DNA of 64,000 bases from Colwellia sp. (GCA_029938115.1 JAPYOP010000017.1:10971-74970); one strand, 5' to 3'; counted from the stretch's first letter, positions 33,612 to 43,323 are shown. The notes: generated by a model from the sequence alone, not told the origin. Numbers and translations are program-made.

Positions 33612-35183
33612 ATGATTAAAAAGTTAGTAGTTTTAGCGGTAGCTTTATCACTTAGTCAAATGACAAGCGCACAAGAATACCAAGCAAACTGGGAATCGTT
33701 ATCAAAACACAACGAAACACCCGAATGGTTTCAAGATGCAAAGTTTGGTATTTATTTTCATTGGGGACCTTATTCAGTACCTGCATATGGCAATGAGCAT
33801 TATCCTCGTACTATGTATGGGCACCCGAGTGGTAAAAAACCTGTAGAGAATAAACAAAAGCGTAATTATAACTTAGGTGTTGGTTTCCAAACCTTTCGCG
33901 AGCATGAGCATCATAAAGCGGTCTATGGCGATCCGAAAGAGGTGGAATACCATGATTTGATCCCAATGTTCACTGCCAATAGCTTTAATGCCGAAGAATG
34001 GGCTGATTTGTTTTATCTCTCGGGTGCTAAATTTGCTGGACCTGTTGCTGAACATCATGATGGTTATGCGATGTGGGATTCGGCACTTACCCCTTGGAAT
34101 TCGGTTGATACCGGACCCAAAAGAGATATTGTCGGTGAAATGGCAAAAGCTATTCGAAAACGTGATATGAAGCTTATCACCACTTTTCATCATGCCAAAG
34201 CAGGTGATCCGGGTGACGTCGGTAAAAAAAGACGGCAGTGGCACTATTTCGGTCGTGAACAATATCTTTTGCGTAATAACCCCGAACATAAAGACAGTGA
34301 AGATTTGCAAAAACTTTATGGTTCAATGCCTAGAGATGAGTGGCTTGGAATGTGGAATGGTAAATTAGAAGAGGTTATTGATCAGTATCAACCGGATATT
34401 ATTTGGTTTGACTCATGGTTAGATAGGATCCCTGAAAAAAATCGTCAAGAATTTGCTGCTTATTATCTTAATGCTGCTCAGCAATGGGACAAAGACGTGA
34501 TGATTACTTACAAGCAAGAAGATATGCCTCTGTCAGTAGCGGTTGTTGATTTTGAAAAAGGTCGCATGGATAAATCAACGCCATACAGTTGGTTAACCGA
34601 CGATACCATCAGTGCTGGCACTTGGACGACTACAGGTAGTTGGTCATATACCGAAGAGTTACTTATTAAACCTAGTGCTGAAATTGTGCATACCTTAATT
34701 GATATTGTCAGTAAAAATGGTCAGTTGCTTTTAAATATATCACCAACCGCCGATGGTATAATTCCTCAGGCTCAAAAAGATTCTCTACTTGGTGTTGGTA
34801 AATGGTTAAGGGCAAATGGTGAAGCTATTTACAATACCAGACCATTCACTATTTATGGTGAGGGGCCTAAAAGAATGGCCTCATCTGGACATTTTGTTCA
34901 AATGATAGCTGCTTATAATGAAGAAAACATTCGTTTTACTACCAATGAAAATAATATTTATGCCATTCAAATGGGTTGGCCAGGCAGCCATAAAAAAGTT
35001 GTTATTAAAAGTTTGGCAACAGCTAAGTTAAATGGCCTTGAAATAACTAGGGTTTCGGTGCTTGATTCGCCTGAAGTAATTAACTGGCAAGTTACTGATA
35101 AAGGGCTAGAAATTATTAGCCCCTTTCAGGCGTCAAATAAAATAGCGATTAGTTATAAAATTGAAACCAATGGAAAGTTTTAG
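33612..35183 (+). CDS. Exported GH29 alpha-L-fucosidase-family enzyme (candidate alpha-L-galactosidase), paralogue 1
   Basis: 523 residues, Sec signal MIKKLVVLAVALSLSQMTSAQ. GH29 features are PEWFQDAKFGIYFHWGPYSVPAYGNEHYPR, AKFAGPVAEHHDGYAMWDS and the nucleophile region PDIIWFDSWLDR (Asp in WFD). SKNGQLLLNISPTADGIIPQ is also typical, and a C-terminal beta-sandwich begins near 415. GH29 cleaves alpha-L-fucosides, and porphyran-locus members act on alpha-L-galactose, which differs only by the 6-hydroxyl. No ketodeoxyfuconate enzymes are present, so L-galactose is the favoured product. It ends a probable operon; a bidirectional hairpin follows. Confidence 0.87.
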   Translation: MIKKLVVLAVALSLSQMTSAQEYQANWESLSKHNETPEWFQDAKFGIYFHWGPYSVPAYGNEHYPRTMYGHPSGKKPVENKQKRNYNLGVGFQTFREHEHHKAVYGDPKEVEYHDLIPMFTANSFNAEEWADLFYLSGAKFAGPVAEHHDGYAMWDSALTPWNSVDTGPKRDIVGEMAKAIRKRDMKLITTFHHAKAGDPGDVGKKRRQWHYFGREQYLLRNNPEHKDSEDLQKLYGSMPRDEWLGMWNGKLEEVIDQYQPDIIWFDSWLDRIPEKNRQEFAAYYLNAAQQWDKDVMITYKQEDMPLSVAVVDFEKGRMDKSTPYSWLTDDTISAGTWTTTGSWSYTEELLIKPSAEIVHTLIDIVSKNGQLLLNISPTADGIIPQAQKDSLLGVGKWLRANGEAIYNTRPFTIYGEGPKRMASSGHFVQMIAAYNEENIRFTTNENNIYAIQMGWPGSHKKVVIKSLATAKLNGLEITRVSVLDSPEVINWQVTDKGLEIISPFQASNKIAISYKIETNGKF

Positions 35184-35203
35184 CTGATCATACTTGTGTG
35201 ACA

Positions 35204-35246
35204 ACAATTCATTTAACTTACAGTTATTGTGCGTTAAATGAATTGT
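35204..35246. terminator. Bidirectional terminator between GH29 and GH117
   Basis: Perfect 14-bp inverted repeat ACAATTCATTTAAC / GTTAAATGAATTGT between two convergent genes; the T run is short on both sides. Confidence 0.7.
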
Positions 35247-35258
35247 ATTTCAAATTGT

Positions 35259-36440
35259 TTAACGCTTTAATTTATCTTTCATATGCGCTTCAAGCACCAT
35301 TGTGGCTTGAAAAAAAGTCGCTTCATCATATCTACCCACTTGATCTCGTGGGTTTCTAAAGTAGGGATTGTTTTTCCCTTGCGTTAAGTCACAATCAAAG
35401 CGGATTAAAAACGAATTGCTTTCAACCACACGTCTAACATCATTGGGGTTAAGAGTACTTTCACTAATATGGCTTAAGCCCCAAGAAACGCCTTGTCCGT
35501 TGCCACTATCAGAAAAAGCATCAGGGCAAAATGGCCCACCAGCGACAGGGGGACAAGTTACAGAAGCCATAATGTTAAAGTTAACACCATCTTGTGCATA
35601 TTGAATGGTATTCTTTTCAGGACCATCAACACACAATAACGCAGCAATGCCTTGTTTATAAGGGAATAAAAAGGTTTCATGGCCGGAGTTAAGTAACGGG
35701 TTAATGGCTGGTTTAACATAGGGGCCTTGAGGCATTTCGGCTATGGCAACACCTTGAGCTCGAACTAAGCAATCTTTGTTTTTACTCATAGGTTGGCCTT
35801 TATAAAACAGCCATATTTTTCCTTGATAAACTAGAGGGTAGGGGTCATGAACCGCACCACTATCCCACTGATCTTTAGCACCTAACTCTACTATGGTTTG
35901 TTTGCTTCGTGTCCAAGGGCCTTTTGGTGTATCAGCCCAAGCCATACTGACATCACAATGGTCACCTTTATCGTTAGAGAATATGCCGGTGAAGCTTTGA
36001 AAGTATAGATAATATTTATTTTCGAACACTAGTATGTCAGGCGTGGTAGCTGATCTGTCACCATATTGCCCCAAAGGAGCTCTTGCAACCGCGACGCCTT
36101 GTTCTTGCCAGTCAAAGCCATCTTCACTGGTTGCATACCATATATCGGCAAGGTCCCAATCTACGGCAGGTAAATTATCACTGCAATTATCCATACCAAC
36201 AGGGCCACTGTGTGTTGCTCTGCGGGTATACCAAACATAGTAAACACCTTCAACACTTATAATTTTACTGGGATCGCGACGTGAAACTCGTTCATCTTTA
36301 CCTAAATCAGTGATACGAGAGTATTTAAAATTAGTGAAAAATTCATTGTCTCTGTCATCAGGGTTAGGCCATACATCATACAATCTCTGCATTGCATGGC
36401 TTAGTCCTTGAGGTTTTTCTTTTGATAATTTTGCCAGCAT
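35259..36440 (-). CDS. Cytoplasmic GH117 anhydro-L-galactosidase-like enzyme
   Basis: 393 residues with no signal peptide (MLAKLSKEKPQGLSHAMQRLYDVW), so intracellular. Family motifs: EFFTNFKYSRITDLGKDERVSRRDPSKIISVEGVYYVWYTRR; GAVHDPYPLVYQGKIWLFYKG; NSGHETFLFPYKQG; FCPDAFSDSGNGQGVSWGLSHI. The RRDPS Asp, HDP Asp and GHE residues are all present. It would remove 3,6-anhydro-L-galactose from imported disaccharides. The insertion with CSDNLPAVDW groups it nearer the divergent exported copy at 25942 than the copies at 41406/52834. It lies just downstream of a TonB receptor on the same strand but behind a terminator; AGGA is upstream of its start. Confidence 0.87.
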   Translation of the reverse strand: MLAKLSKEKPQGLSHAMQRLYDVWPNPDDRDNEFFTNFKYSRITDLGKDERVSRRDPSKIISVEGVYYVWYTRRATHSGPVGMDNCSDNLPAVDWDLADIWYATSEDGFDWQEQGVAVARAPLGQYGDRSATTPDILVFENKYYLYFQSFTGIFSNDKGDHCDVSMAWADTPKGPWTRSKQTIVELGAKDQWDSGAVHDPYPLVYQGKIWLFYKGQPMSKNKDCLVRAQGVAIAEMPQGPYVKPAINPLLNSGHETFLFPYKQGIAALLCVDGPEKNTIQYAQDGVNFNIMASVTCPPVAGGPFCPDAFSDSGNGQGVSWGLSHISESTLNPNDVRRVVESNSFLIRFDCDLTQGKNNPYFRNPRDQVGRYDEATFFQATMVLEAHMKDKLKR

Positions 36441-36456
36441 AAAAATTTATTCCTGA

Positions 36457-36484
36457 TAAAAAAATAGACCTCTTTCGAGGTCTA
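36457..36484 (-). terminator. Terminator of the third TonB receptor
   Basis: On the minus strand TAGACCTC / GAGGTCTA is followed by TTTTTTT, 33 bases after the receptor stop. Read-through could still feed the GH117 gene. Confidence 0.9.
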
Positions 36485-36516
36485 AATTACATGGGAGAAC
36501 TGTTTGTATAACTTCT

Positions 36517-39498
36517 TTAGAATGCTGCTCTAATACCTAAACGGAAAGTACGGCCATTATAACCTTGATAATGGTTACGATTCGTTGGCACTGCATCACC
36601 TTTTAACAAGTTACCTTCAGACATAGTAGATTTGAATGTTTGGTTACTTTCTTCAAGTAAGTTGCTGACACTACCAACTAAGGAAATGTTTTTGGTAAAG
36701 TTATAGCTAAATGACGCATCTAGTTGACCATATTCATCATTCCAAACAGTATAACCGTCAAGGCTGTCTGATATTGCATTTAATGATTCAGAGCGCCAGT
36801 TATAAGCAAGGCGAACCATTAATTTATCACCTTCATAAAAACCCGTTAGGTTATAGCTATGTTCAGATTGATTCTCAAAAGGTAGATCAACTTCTGGATT
36901 TGATGCACTAGCAAAATCTGCTTCACTCGATGTTAGCGTATAGTTAGCTTGAACACCATAATTTTCCATGCCAGGAATCATATCTAAGGTGGTTATAAAA
37001 CCTAACTCTAGACCTGCAATGGAACCGCCATCACCATTAACAGGCTTAGTATAGCTTTCAAAGTATAGAGGATAGTCAATAGGTTGTCCGTCTGGTGTAT
37101 CAGAACAAAGGCAAGCCATAATTTCTTGGGTATAAAATGGCGTACGGGTAAACTGCTCGGTTTCTAAGCCATCAACGACTGTTTGACCTAATGTTACATC
37201 TTCATAAATAAAAGAACTGATGTCTTTATAGAACACACCGGCTGAGAACATGCCTGTTTTACTGAAGTAATATTCGTAAGATGCATCAAACTGGTTCGCC
37301 TTATAAGGGTCTAGATACACATTACCATCTATATAGCTATCTTCATCTTGAAGGTCCCAATCAGGATCTTCTGAGGCATCAAGCTCCATCCAACCATCGG
37401 TTTGGGCCTTGCCGCCGGCAGTTGCTTGGCTAAAATCAGGTCGAGCGATTACTGTTGCCGCAGCAAAACGTAATACCATGTCGTCATTTATCTTATAACT
37501 TAAGTTAAGACTTGGTAAAAAATTGTCATAGTCATGTTTATAATGAAGCTCATTCAGTGGTCCGCCATTTCTCGCATTATAAGAGGTGCCAGTTAAACCA
37601 TGGCTCTCTAGGTCAGTTCTTACGTAACGAACACCGACATTACCAGTCAAGTCACCATCAAGTAAATAAAGGTTTGCTTGTAGATAAGCCGCTAGCGTCG
37701 TTTCTGTGTTATCGGCAGAACCACGTCTGTCTGGCGTTTGGCCGATAGTTTCATATACACTATCAAAATCCGTGAAATAAGTTCCGACACCATCATCGGT
37801 GAAACCATAAACGTCGTTCATCCAGTCAATCATGGCAGTTTCGGCTGCATCAAAGCTCTGAATCGAGTTCCAACCTGTTGGCACACCAGCACTGCCTTTA
37901 CCACCTAAAAAGTTAACTGGGTCCCAACGAACAGCAGTCTGGTCATGAAATAATGGTTCAGCGGCCATTAAGCTAACATAATCGCCAGATTCACCATTTA
38001 TGTTTATGCCCCACGGACCTAGATTTATTTTATCTGATAAGACAGTTTTTGTTCGCTCGTTCCAGCGGAGACCGGCTTCAAGCGAACTGATATAGTTGTT
38101 GTCATCAAGCGCATATTCAAAGTCAATATGAGCGGAGGTATCTTTGTCAGTATTTTGTTGTGGTGCGCGGGTAATTGAACCTTGAACTAAACGGTTAAGG
38201 TTACCGCGATTATCTGTAAAGTTTTCATCAGCATGGTTATATTGCACGCTAGGATCGTAAAATTCAGGATAATCTGCGTCGTTAGGATTAAAATAACCCC
38301 ATTGACGGTTAGCGCCCATCACGAATTTAGCGTCATGTCTATCGCCATTCCACCACCAATGGTCATAGTTGTAGATCGATTGTATGATTTCGTCAGTTTC
38401 CGCTTCAGAATAACCAATACCTGCAGAGATAGTGAGGTTATCTAACTCTAGTTCGCCCCCTAATTGCAAAGTTAAGGTATCAATATCGGAATCAGTACCT
38501 ATATCACCCGTTTGAACATATGCACTATTGGCAATAAATTCTGTGACGGTATTGGTGTTCGGGTCGGTAACAACAGAACTATCTACTATGTCGGCATAAC
38601 CACTAGGGAGCCAAGTCGTAAAGCTAGTTAGATCTGTTTTCTCACTTACTCTAGAGTAAGTGCTATCCATATATATGTTTAGATTATCAAGTGGTTGCCA
38701 TTGCAGGTTAACCATCAATGAATCACGCTCAAGGTCGCGACCTTTAGTTTGAACCCCCCAACGTGTTGGATAATGGCCTTTGTCAGATTCTGACCAGCTC
38801 CAGTTACTAATAGCATCAGTTCGGGTATTAATTTGCTCATGTGAAACAGCGGCAGCAATACCAAAAGTATCTGTTATCGGTGTTGTATAAGAAAAAGAGA
38901 AGGCGGGAGAGGTTTCCTCATTATTTTCAGTATAAACCGCTTCAACAAAAGCCGTGCCTTTTGCTTCACCAACATCTAAAGGACGGGCGGTAATAATATT
39001 AATGGTACCACCGATACTACCTTCCATTTGGCTAGCTTCAGGCGTTTTATAAACTTCAATTGCAGAGATCATTGAAGATGGCATGCTACTAAAGTCAATG
39101 CCGCGACCATTACCCGCAGAGGCAATGGTTTGACCGTTGATTGTGGTCAAGTTTAAATTTGGCGCAATACCACGAATCGTAACTTCGGTACCTTCACCAT
39201 CTTGACGGTTAATACTAATACCGGTGATTCGTTGTAGAGCTTCGGCGATGTTTCTATCAGGCATTTTACCTATGTCTTCAGCAACGATGGTATCTGATAT
39301 CACCTCACTAAAGCGTTTACGGTTAACCGCTTCAAATATTGAGCCGCGCAGGCCGGTTACTTGAATTACTTCCATTTCATCTTCTTCAACTTCCTTACTC
39401 AGTTGTTCTTGTGAGAAAACGGTATTGGCATTTAGTGTTAGTAATGCTAGTGCAGACAAGCAGGCTAAATTTATCTTACTTCGGGAGAACTGTTTCAT
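36517..39498 (-). CDS. TonB-dependent outer-membrane receptor
   Basis: 993 residues: signal peptide ending NTVFSQ, acidic spacer, TonB-box-like MEVIQVTGLRGSI. Plug signature is DTIVAEDIGKMPDRNIAEALQRITGISINR and VTIRGIAPNLNLTTINGQ. The barrel ends RLGIRAAF. It imports oligosaccharides. An operator of the TTGTTAACAAT family lies about 150 bases upstream in the region shared with the divergent symporter gene. That places it with the L-AHG-side regulon, presumably for neoagaro-oligosaccharides. Confidence 0.92.
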   Translation of the reverse strand: MKQFSRSKINLACLSALALLTLNANTVFSQEQLSKEVEEDEMEVIQVTGLRGSIFEAVNRKRFSEVISDTIVAEDIGKMPDRNIAEALQRITGISINRQDGEGTEVTIRGIAPNLNLTTINGQTIASAGNGRGIDFSSMPSSMISAIEVYKTPEASQMEGSIGGTINIITARPLDVGEAKGTAFVEAVYTENNEETSPAFSFSYTTPITDTFGIAAAVSHEQINTRTDAISNWSWSESDKGHYPTRWGVQTKGRDLERDSLMVNLQWQPLDNLNIYMDSTYSRVSEKTDLTSFTTWLPSGYADIVDSSVVTDPNTNTVTEFIANSAYVQTGDIGTDSDIDTLTLQLGGELELDNLTISAGIGYSEAETDEIIQSIYNYDHWWWNGDRHDAKFVMGANRQWGYFNPNDADYPEFYDPSVQYNHADENFTDNRGNLNRLVQGSITRAPQQNTDKDTSAHIDFEYALDDNNYISSLEAGLRWNERTKTVLSDKINLGPWGININGESGDYVSLMAAEPLFHDQTAVRWDPVNFLGGKGSAGVPTGWNSIQSFDAAETAMIDWMNDVYGFTDDGVGTYFTDFDSVYETIGQTPDRRGSADNTETTLAAYLQANLYLLDGDLTGNVGVRYVRTDLESHGLTGTSYNARNGGPLNELHYKHDYDNFLPSLNLSYKINDDMVLRFAAATVIARPDFSQATAGGKAQTDGWMELDASEDPDWDLQDEDSYIDGNVYLDPYKANQFDASYEYYFSKTGMFSAGVFYKDISSFIYEDVTLGQTVVDGLETEQFTRTPFYTQEIMACLCSDTPDGQPIDYPLYFESYTKPVNGDGGSIAGLELGFITTLDMIPGMENYGVQANYTLTSSEADFASASNPEVDLPFENQSEHSYNLTGFYEGDKLMVRLAYNWRSESLNAISDSLDGYTVWNDEYGQLDASFSYNFTKNISLVGSVSNLLEESNQTFKSTMSEGNLLKGDAVPTNRNHYQGYNGRTFRLGIRAAF

Positions 39499-39645
39499 GG
39501 TTTTACCTATTTTTATTGTGTTTATAAGAAATCAAAATTAAGAGCTAACTATTCTTAAGTCTCATTCACTATTAGCTTGGGTATTAGGTTGTTTATTCCC
39601 ATAAACTTAATAGCTACTTTATATGGGATAGATATTTTATATATA

Positions 39646-39671
39646 GTTGACAGTAGATTGTCAACAATTAA
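39646..39671 (-). promoter_or_regulatory. GntR-type operator (AGTAGATTGTCAACAATTAAC)
   Basis: Left arm AGTAGATTGT is identical to the arm at 39932 and the mirror of the ACTTTATG-side site at 47762; the core has one change (TCAACAAT). About 150 bases upstream of the minus-strand TonB receptor. Confidence 0.65.
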
Positions 39672-39931
39672 CATTATTGCATTTATTTGGTTTTTTATTT
39701 TAACGTGGTTATTATAGGTTAAGGTCATGCGTGTCTTTGCCTTGGTAATGTATTAGGTGAGTATGTTATCGGCTGTTTTAGTGGGGTTCACTAATGACTC
39801 AGTTTAGGGTGTTTGTGTTTATTATAGTCAATAGTCATTAAATGTTTTTTTAACTTATTTTGAATTTAAAATTGAATATGGCTTTTAATTTGAAAAGTGT
39901 TTACAGAGACAACACTAACTGATAGTTTTCT

Positions 39932-39952
39932 TGTAGATTGTTAACAGTTAAT
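39932..39952 (+). promoter_or_regulatory. GntR-type operator (GTAGATTGTTAACAGTTAA)
   Basis: Matches the palindrome GTAGATTGTTAACA, with one change in the right arm. It ends 30 bases before the symporter ATG, a position expected for repression. Confidence 0.7.
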
Positions 39953-39982
39953 TATTTGATTGAAATTTAATGGTAGGTATAA

Positions 39983-41377
39983 ATGACAAGTTGCATAGAA
40001 GTTTCCACTTTACAACAAGTGAATAAGCCACAATTATCTAGAAGAACAATGTTTAATTACGGCGTAGGCGATTTTGGCAATAATATAATTTGGCATATGC
40101 TGGGATTATGGCTCGCTTACTTTTATACAGATATTTATGGTTTACCTGCCAGCCATGTAGGAACAATGTATTTAGTCTTAAGGGTTTTTGACGCTGTAAC
40201 CGATCCCCTTGTCGGTTTTTGGGTAGACAGAACTCAGACTAAACATGGTAGTTGCCGACCTTTTATTTTATATGGCACTGTACCGCTTACGATTTCTTTT
40301 ATGATGGTATTTTATGTACCTGATATTAATGAAGTAGGTAAGCTAGTATATGCATATTTTAGCTTTGCATTATTAACGTTAACTTACACTATTGTTAATG
40401 TGCCATTTTCTGCGATGGCAGGATTTTTGACCCATGATTCTGATGAACGAACACATTTACAGTCATATCGTTTTGGGCTAGGAATGCTTGCCTCTGTTTT
40501 TGTTTCTTCTTCAACCTTGGTACTCGCTGATTTTTTCGGGCAGGGCGATATTCAACGTGGATTTTTTCTGACTGCAGCTTTATTTGCTGTGTTAATTAAT
40601 GTTTGTTTATTTTATTGTTTTTCTACTGTAAAGGAACGTTTTCATCCAACACCGATACAAAAAAGTAATAAAAATAATGCTAAGGGTTGGATCGATGATC
40701 TCATCAGTGCATTCAAAAACAATCAGTTAGTTGTGTTATTTTTAGCTAATATTATTTTTTTTATTACCCTAACATTAAAGGGGACTACCACAGTTTATTA
40801 TGTACAAAACGTATTAATAAACGCCGAAGACAAACTTATCCAATTTATGACTTTTGGTACTATTGGGGCAACACTTGGTGCCGCACTTTCTGCTTGGATG
40901 TGGACTCGTTTTGATAAAGTGAGAGCCTACAAAATATTAATGTTTTTTTGTGGTGTTTTAAGTGCTATTCCGTATTGGTTACCCGGCTCTGCTTATCAAG
41001 TTATTATGGTGTTAGGTGTTGTTTCTTCTTTTCTTTCCCTAAGTATGGTACCACTAATTTGGAGCATGCTGAGTGATGTTGTTGATTTTGAAAAATTACG
41101 GAACGGCAAGGATAAATCAGGTTTATTCTTTGCTTTGTTTTTATTTACTTTAAAGGTTGGTCTTGGTGTTGGGGGCGCCATTTCACTCTGGGTGCTAGGT
41201 TCAACTGGTTATGATGCTAATTTAGTAGAACAAAATCTTAGTGTAATTAATAGTTTAAATTTTATTAGTACATTGTTGCCTGGCCTGCTCTTTATTGGCT
41301 CAGGCATTATTATGCTGTTCTATAATTTAAACAAAGAGAAACGACAAGCGATGCGTTTTGCCTTATATGGTGAATGA
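39983..41377 (+). CDS. GPH-family (MelB-type) sugar:cation symporter
   Basis: 464 residues with 12 predicted helices. NYGVGDFGNNIIWHMLGLWLAYFYTDIYGLPA at residues 30-60 and the loop DAVTDPLVGFWVDRTQTKHGSCRPFILYG are hallmark glycoside-pentoside-hexuronide family motifs (cation-site Asp and RxGxxRPf loop). It carries a sugar or disaccharide across the inner membrane with sodium or proton. The GH117 gene begins 28 bases after its stop and has no signal peptide, so I infer import of neoagarobiose-type disaccharides followed by cytoplasmic cleavage. Confidence 0.87.
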   Translation: MTSCIEVSTLQQVNKPQLSRRTMFNYGVGDFGNNIIWHMLGLWLAYFYTDIYGLPASHVGTMYLVLRVFDAVTDPLVGFWVDRTQTKHGSCRPFILYGTVPLTISFMMVFYVPDINEVGKLVYAYFSFALLTLTYTIVNVPFSAMAGFLTHDSDERTHLQSYRFGLGMLASVFVSSSTLVLADFFGQGDIQRGFFLTAALFAVLINVCLFYCFSTVKERFHPTPIQKSNKNNAKGWIDDLISAFKNNQLVVLFLANIIFFITLTLKGTTTVYYVQNVLINAEDKLIQFMTFGTIGATLGAALSAWMWTRFDKVRAYKILMFFCGVLSAIPYWLPGSAYQVIMVLGVVSSFLSLSMVPLIWSMLSDVVDFEKLRNGKDKSGLFFALFLFTLKVGLGVGGAISLWVLGSTGYDANLVEQNLSVINSLNFISTLLPGLLFIGSGIIMLFYNLNKEKRQAMRFALYGE

Positions 41378-41405
41378 ATATTGACGAATAATTTAGGAGG
41401 TAACT

Positions 41406-42500
41406 GTGGCAAATGTTAGTGCAGCAATGAAAAGGCATCAAGTTGATGATAGTAATAATGAACTCTATACCCGTTTTAGGTATCAGCCTATTACCGGTTT
41501 AGGATATGAACAAGGAATTAACCGCAGAGATCCAAGCACCATTATTAAAGTTAAAGATATATTTTATCTTTGGTATACCCGAAACGAATGTGCAAAATCG
41601 AGTTGGTTAGATGCTGATATATGGTATGCAAGCAGTAAAGATGGCATATCATGGCAAGAGCAAGGTCCAGCTGTTATTAGAGGGGAAGAAGGTGCATGGG
41701 ATGAGTACAGTGTTTTTACCACTGAAATATTAGTTACGGACGATAAATACTACTTATGTTATCAAGCTAAACGTAATAATGATCCGTTAAATGTTGTTGG
41801 CATGGCTTGGGCTGAAAGTGTTGATGGCCCTTGGGTTAAGCTCAAAGAGCCTATTTTAAAACCGACACCAGATGGTAAGTTAATCAATCCTACTGAGCAT
41901 GGTGATTCTAACTGGGGAGCAGCACTTGAAATAGGTTCTTGGGATAGTGGGGCAATTCATGATCCAGGCATTATTAAATTTAAAGATCAATACTATTTAT
42001 ATTATAAAGGTCACGCGATTGGTGAAAAAATGTTTACTGATTCTAAGTGGGGACTAGCAATTTCGGATCGCCCAGAAGGGCCTTATATTAAACATAAACT
42101 TAATCCGGTTTCAAATAGTGGTCATGAAACCTGGGTTTTTCCATGGAAAGAAGGTATAGCCGCTATTGTTGACTGGGCTGGCCCTGAAAAAGGCACTATC
42201 CAGTATTCACCCGATGGGATTAATTTTGAAGTCATCACTATATTAGAAGATATACCGCCGGCAGGAGGTGCTTATGTACCTGATAAGTTTATCGGAAATG
42301 GTGATGGTCAAGGTTTCTCATGGGGTGTTGCTCATTATGGCTCATCTGATTGGTCATTTTTAGTAGGCTTTACTTGTGACTTAACTCGAGAGGGTGATAA
42401 AGATTTGGCTTGGCATAATTATAAACATTACAGTGCGATTAGGGATGTTTTAAAGGACCCTGAAAAATTTGGCTTACCTAGGGATCATTTATTTAAGTAG
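41406..42500 (+). CDS. Cytoplasmic GH117 alpha-1,3-(3,6-anhydro)-L-galactosidase (neoagarobiose hydrolase type)
   Basis: 364 residues, starting at GTG 41406 with an excellent AGGAGGTAAC ribosome-binding site. No signal peptide. Clear GH117 motifs: NVSAAMKRHQVDDSNNELYTRFRYQPI (domain-swapped N-terminal helix), GINRRDPSTIIKVKDIFYLWYTRN, SGAIHDPGIIKFKDQYYLYYKGH, NSGHETWVFPWKEG and GGAYVPDKF. It splits neoagarobiose into galactose and 3,6-anhydro-L-galactose. Operonic with the symporter; the neighbouring operon consumes the L-AHG released. Close relative of the lipoprotein copy at 52834. Confidence 0.92.
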   Translation: MANVSAAMKRHQVDDSNNELYTRFRYQPITGLGYEQGINRRDPSTIIKVKDIFYLWYTRNECAKSSWLDADIWYASSKDGISWQEQGPAVIRGEEGAWDEYSVFTTEILVTDDKYYLCYQAKRNNDPLNVVGMAWAESVDGPWVKLKEPILKPTPDGKLINPTEHGDSNWGAALEIGSWDSGAIHDPGIIKFKDQYYLYYKGHAIGEKMFTDSKWGLAISDRPEGPYIKHKLNPVSNSGHETWVFPWKEGIAAIVDWAGPEKGTIQYSPDGINFEVITILEDIPPAGGAYVPDKFIGNGDGQGFSWGVAHYGSSDWSFLVGFTCDLTREGDKDLAWHNYKHYSAIRDVLKDPEKFGLPRDHLFK

Positions 42501-42550
42501 GATTAACTTTCGCGCCTTTTGAAGGTTTTGAGCATGCTTTAAAGACAAGA

Positions 42551-42640
42551 TAAAGTAGTCCATAAAAATAGAGACTACTTTGTTGAATATTAAAGTAGTC
42601 TCTAGGACGGATACGTTTAAAGTAGTCCAAGGACGGAATA
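42551..42640. repeat. Cluster of short direct and inverted repeats (TAAAGTAGTC; GGACGGAWA)
   Basis: TAAAGTAGTC occurs at 42551, 42591 and 42618. The last two extend to near-identical 23-base units ending GGACGGATA and GGACGGAATA. An inverted copy forms a perfect 12-bp hairpin AGAGACTACTTT / AAAGTAGTCTCT (42570-42603) between the convergent GH117 and GntR genes. It may act as a bidirectional terminator or be a remnant of an interspersed palindromic element. Confidence 0.75.
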
Positions 42641-42655
42641 TACGCAGGAATTCAA

Positions 42656-43264
42656 TTATTTGATGTTAGCTTTGAGCGCTTTTACTGCAGATTTACTGTC
42701 ATTATTCTTTAATGCGTTTAATATACCTTGGTGTTCATCAATACATGCATCTGCAGTATCTAGGCGTTTATAGTTCATGCGCATTCTATAGATAAATGGC
42801 TGCCACAAGTTAACCAAGTCTTCTCCTCCAGCCTTATAAACAAAAAAACGATGAAAACTAATATCTAAATCAGTGACTAAGGCATAATCTTGCTGTTCGA
42901 AAGCCTTTTGTAACTTGAGAAGTAATTCCTCTAAATAGCTAAAATCCTTATCATCCAGAGTGTTCGCGATAGTTTTTAATGCAAAGCTCTCGATATCAAT
43001 TCGGATATTAATCATTAACGGCTGTAGCGAGGTATCAGGTGCAGTATTAACACTGACACCACAATTATTTTTTGAAACCAATAAACCTTCTTTACTTAGC
43101 TGTAATAATACGTCTCGAATAGGCCCTCGAGATACACCAAAACGCTCCGCTAAAGCATGCTCTTTAAGTTTTGTATTTTCAATCAATGTGCCGTTAATAA
43201 TATCGGCTCGTAATTGATTTGCAATTTGATCTCTCACTGAAACAATTGCGTTGTTGTCAAACAT
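42656..43264 (-). CDS. FadR/FCD-type GntR regulator of the L-AHG genes
   Basis: 202 residues. Residues 8-72 form the winged helix: VRDQIANQLRADIINGTLIENTKLKEHALAERFGVSRGPIRDVLLQLSKEGLL. Residues 80-200 are the all-helical FCD domain with the metal/ligand residues (DLDISFHRFFVYKAGG, EHQGILNALKNND). It is the last gene of the L-AHG operon but has a palindromic operator directly upstream (43324-43347), implying autoregulation. The protein is slightly short at the C-terminus. I infer it binds the ATTGTTAACAAT palindromes found in front of transport and hydrolase genes and responds to an L-AHG or KDG-type metabolite. Confidence 0.87.
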   Translation of the reverse strand: MFDNNAIVSVRDQIANQLRADIINGTLIENTKLKEHALAERFGVSRGPIRDVLLQLSKEGLLVSKNNCGVSVNTAPDTSLQPLMINIRIDIESFALKTIANTLDDKDFSYLEELLLKLQKAFEQQDYALVTDLDISFHRFFVYKAGGEDLVNLWQPFIYRMRMNYKRLDTADACIDEHQGILNALKNNDSKSAVKALKANIK

Positions 43265-43323
43265 AAATTATATTTTCCCTAAAATACTGGTGGTTTATTG
43301 TGTTAAACCACCAGTATATATAA

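Larger units (their letters stand above)
39499..39982. promoter_or_regulatory. Divergent control region between TonB receptor and GPH symporter
   Basis: 484 AT-rich bases without an ORF, carrying two operator-like palindromes listed separately, one nearer each gene. Confidence 0.65.

Noticed and set aside
42551-42640. CRISPR-like array
   Set aside because: Repeats are too few, unevenly spaced and partly inverted; no cas genes.
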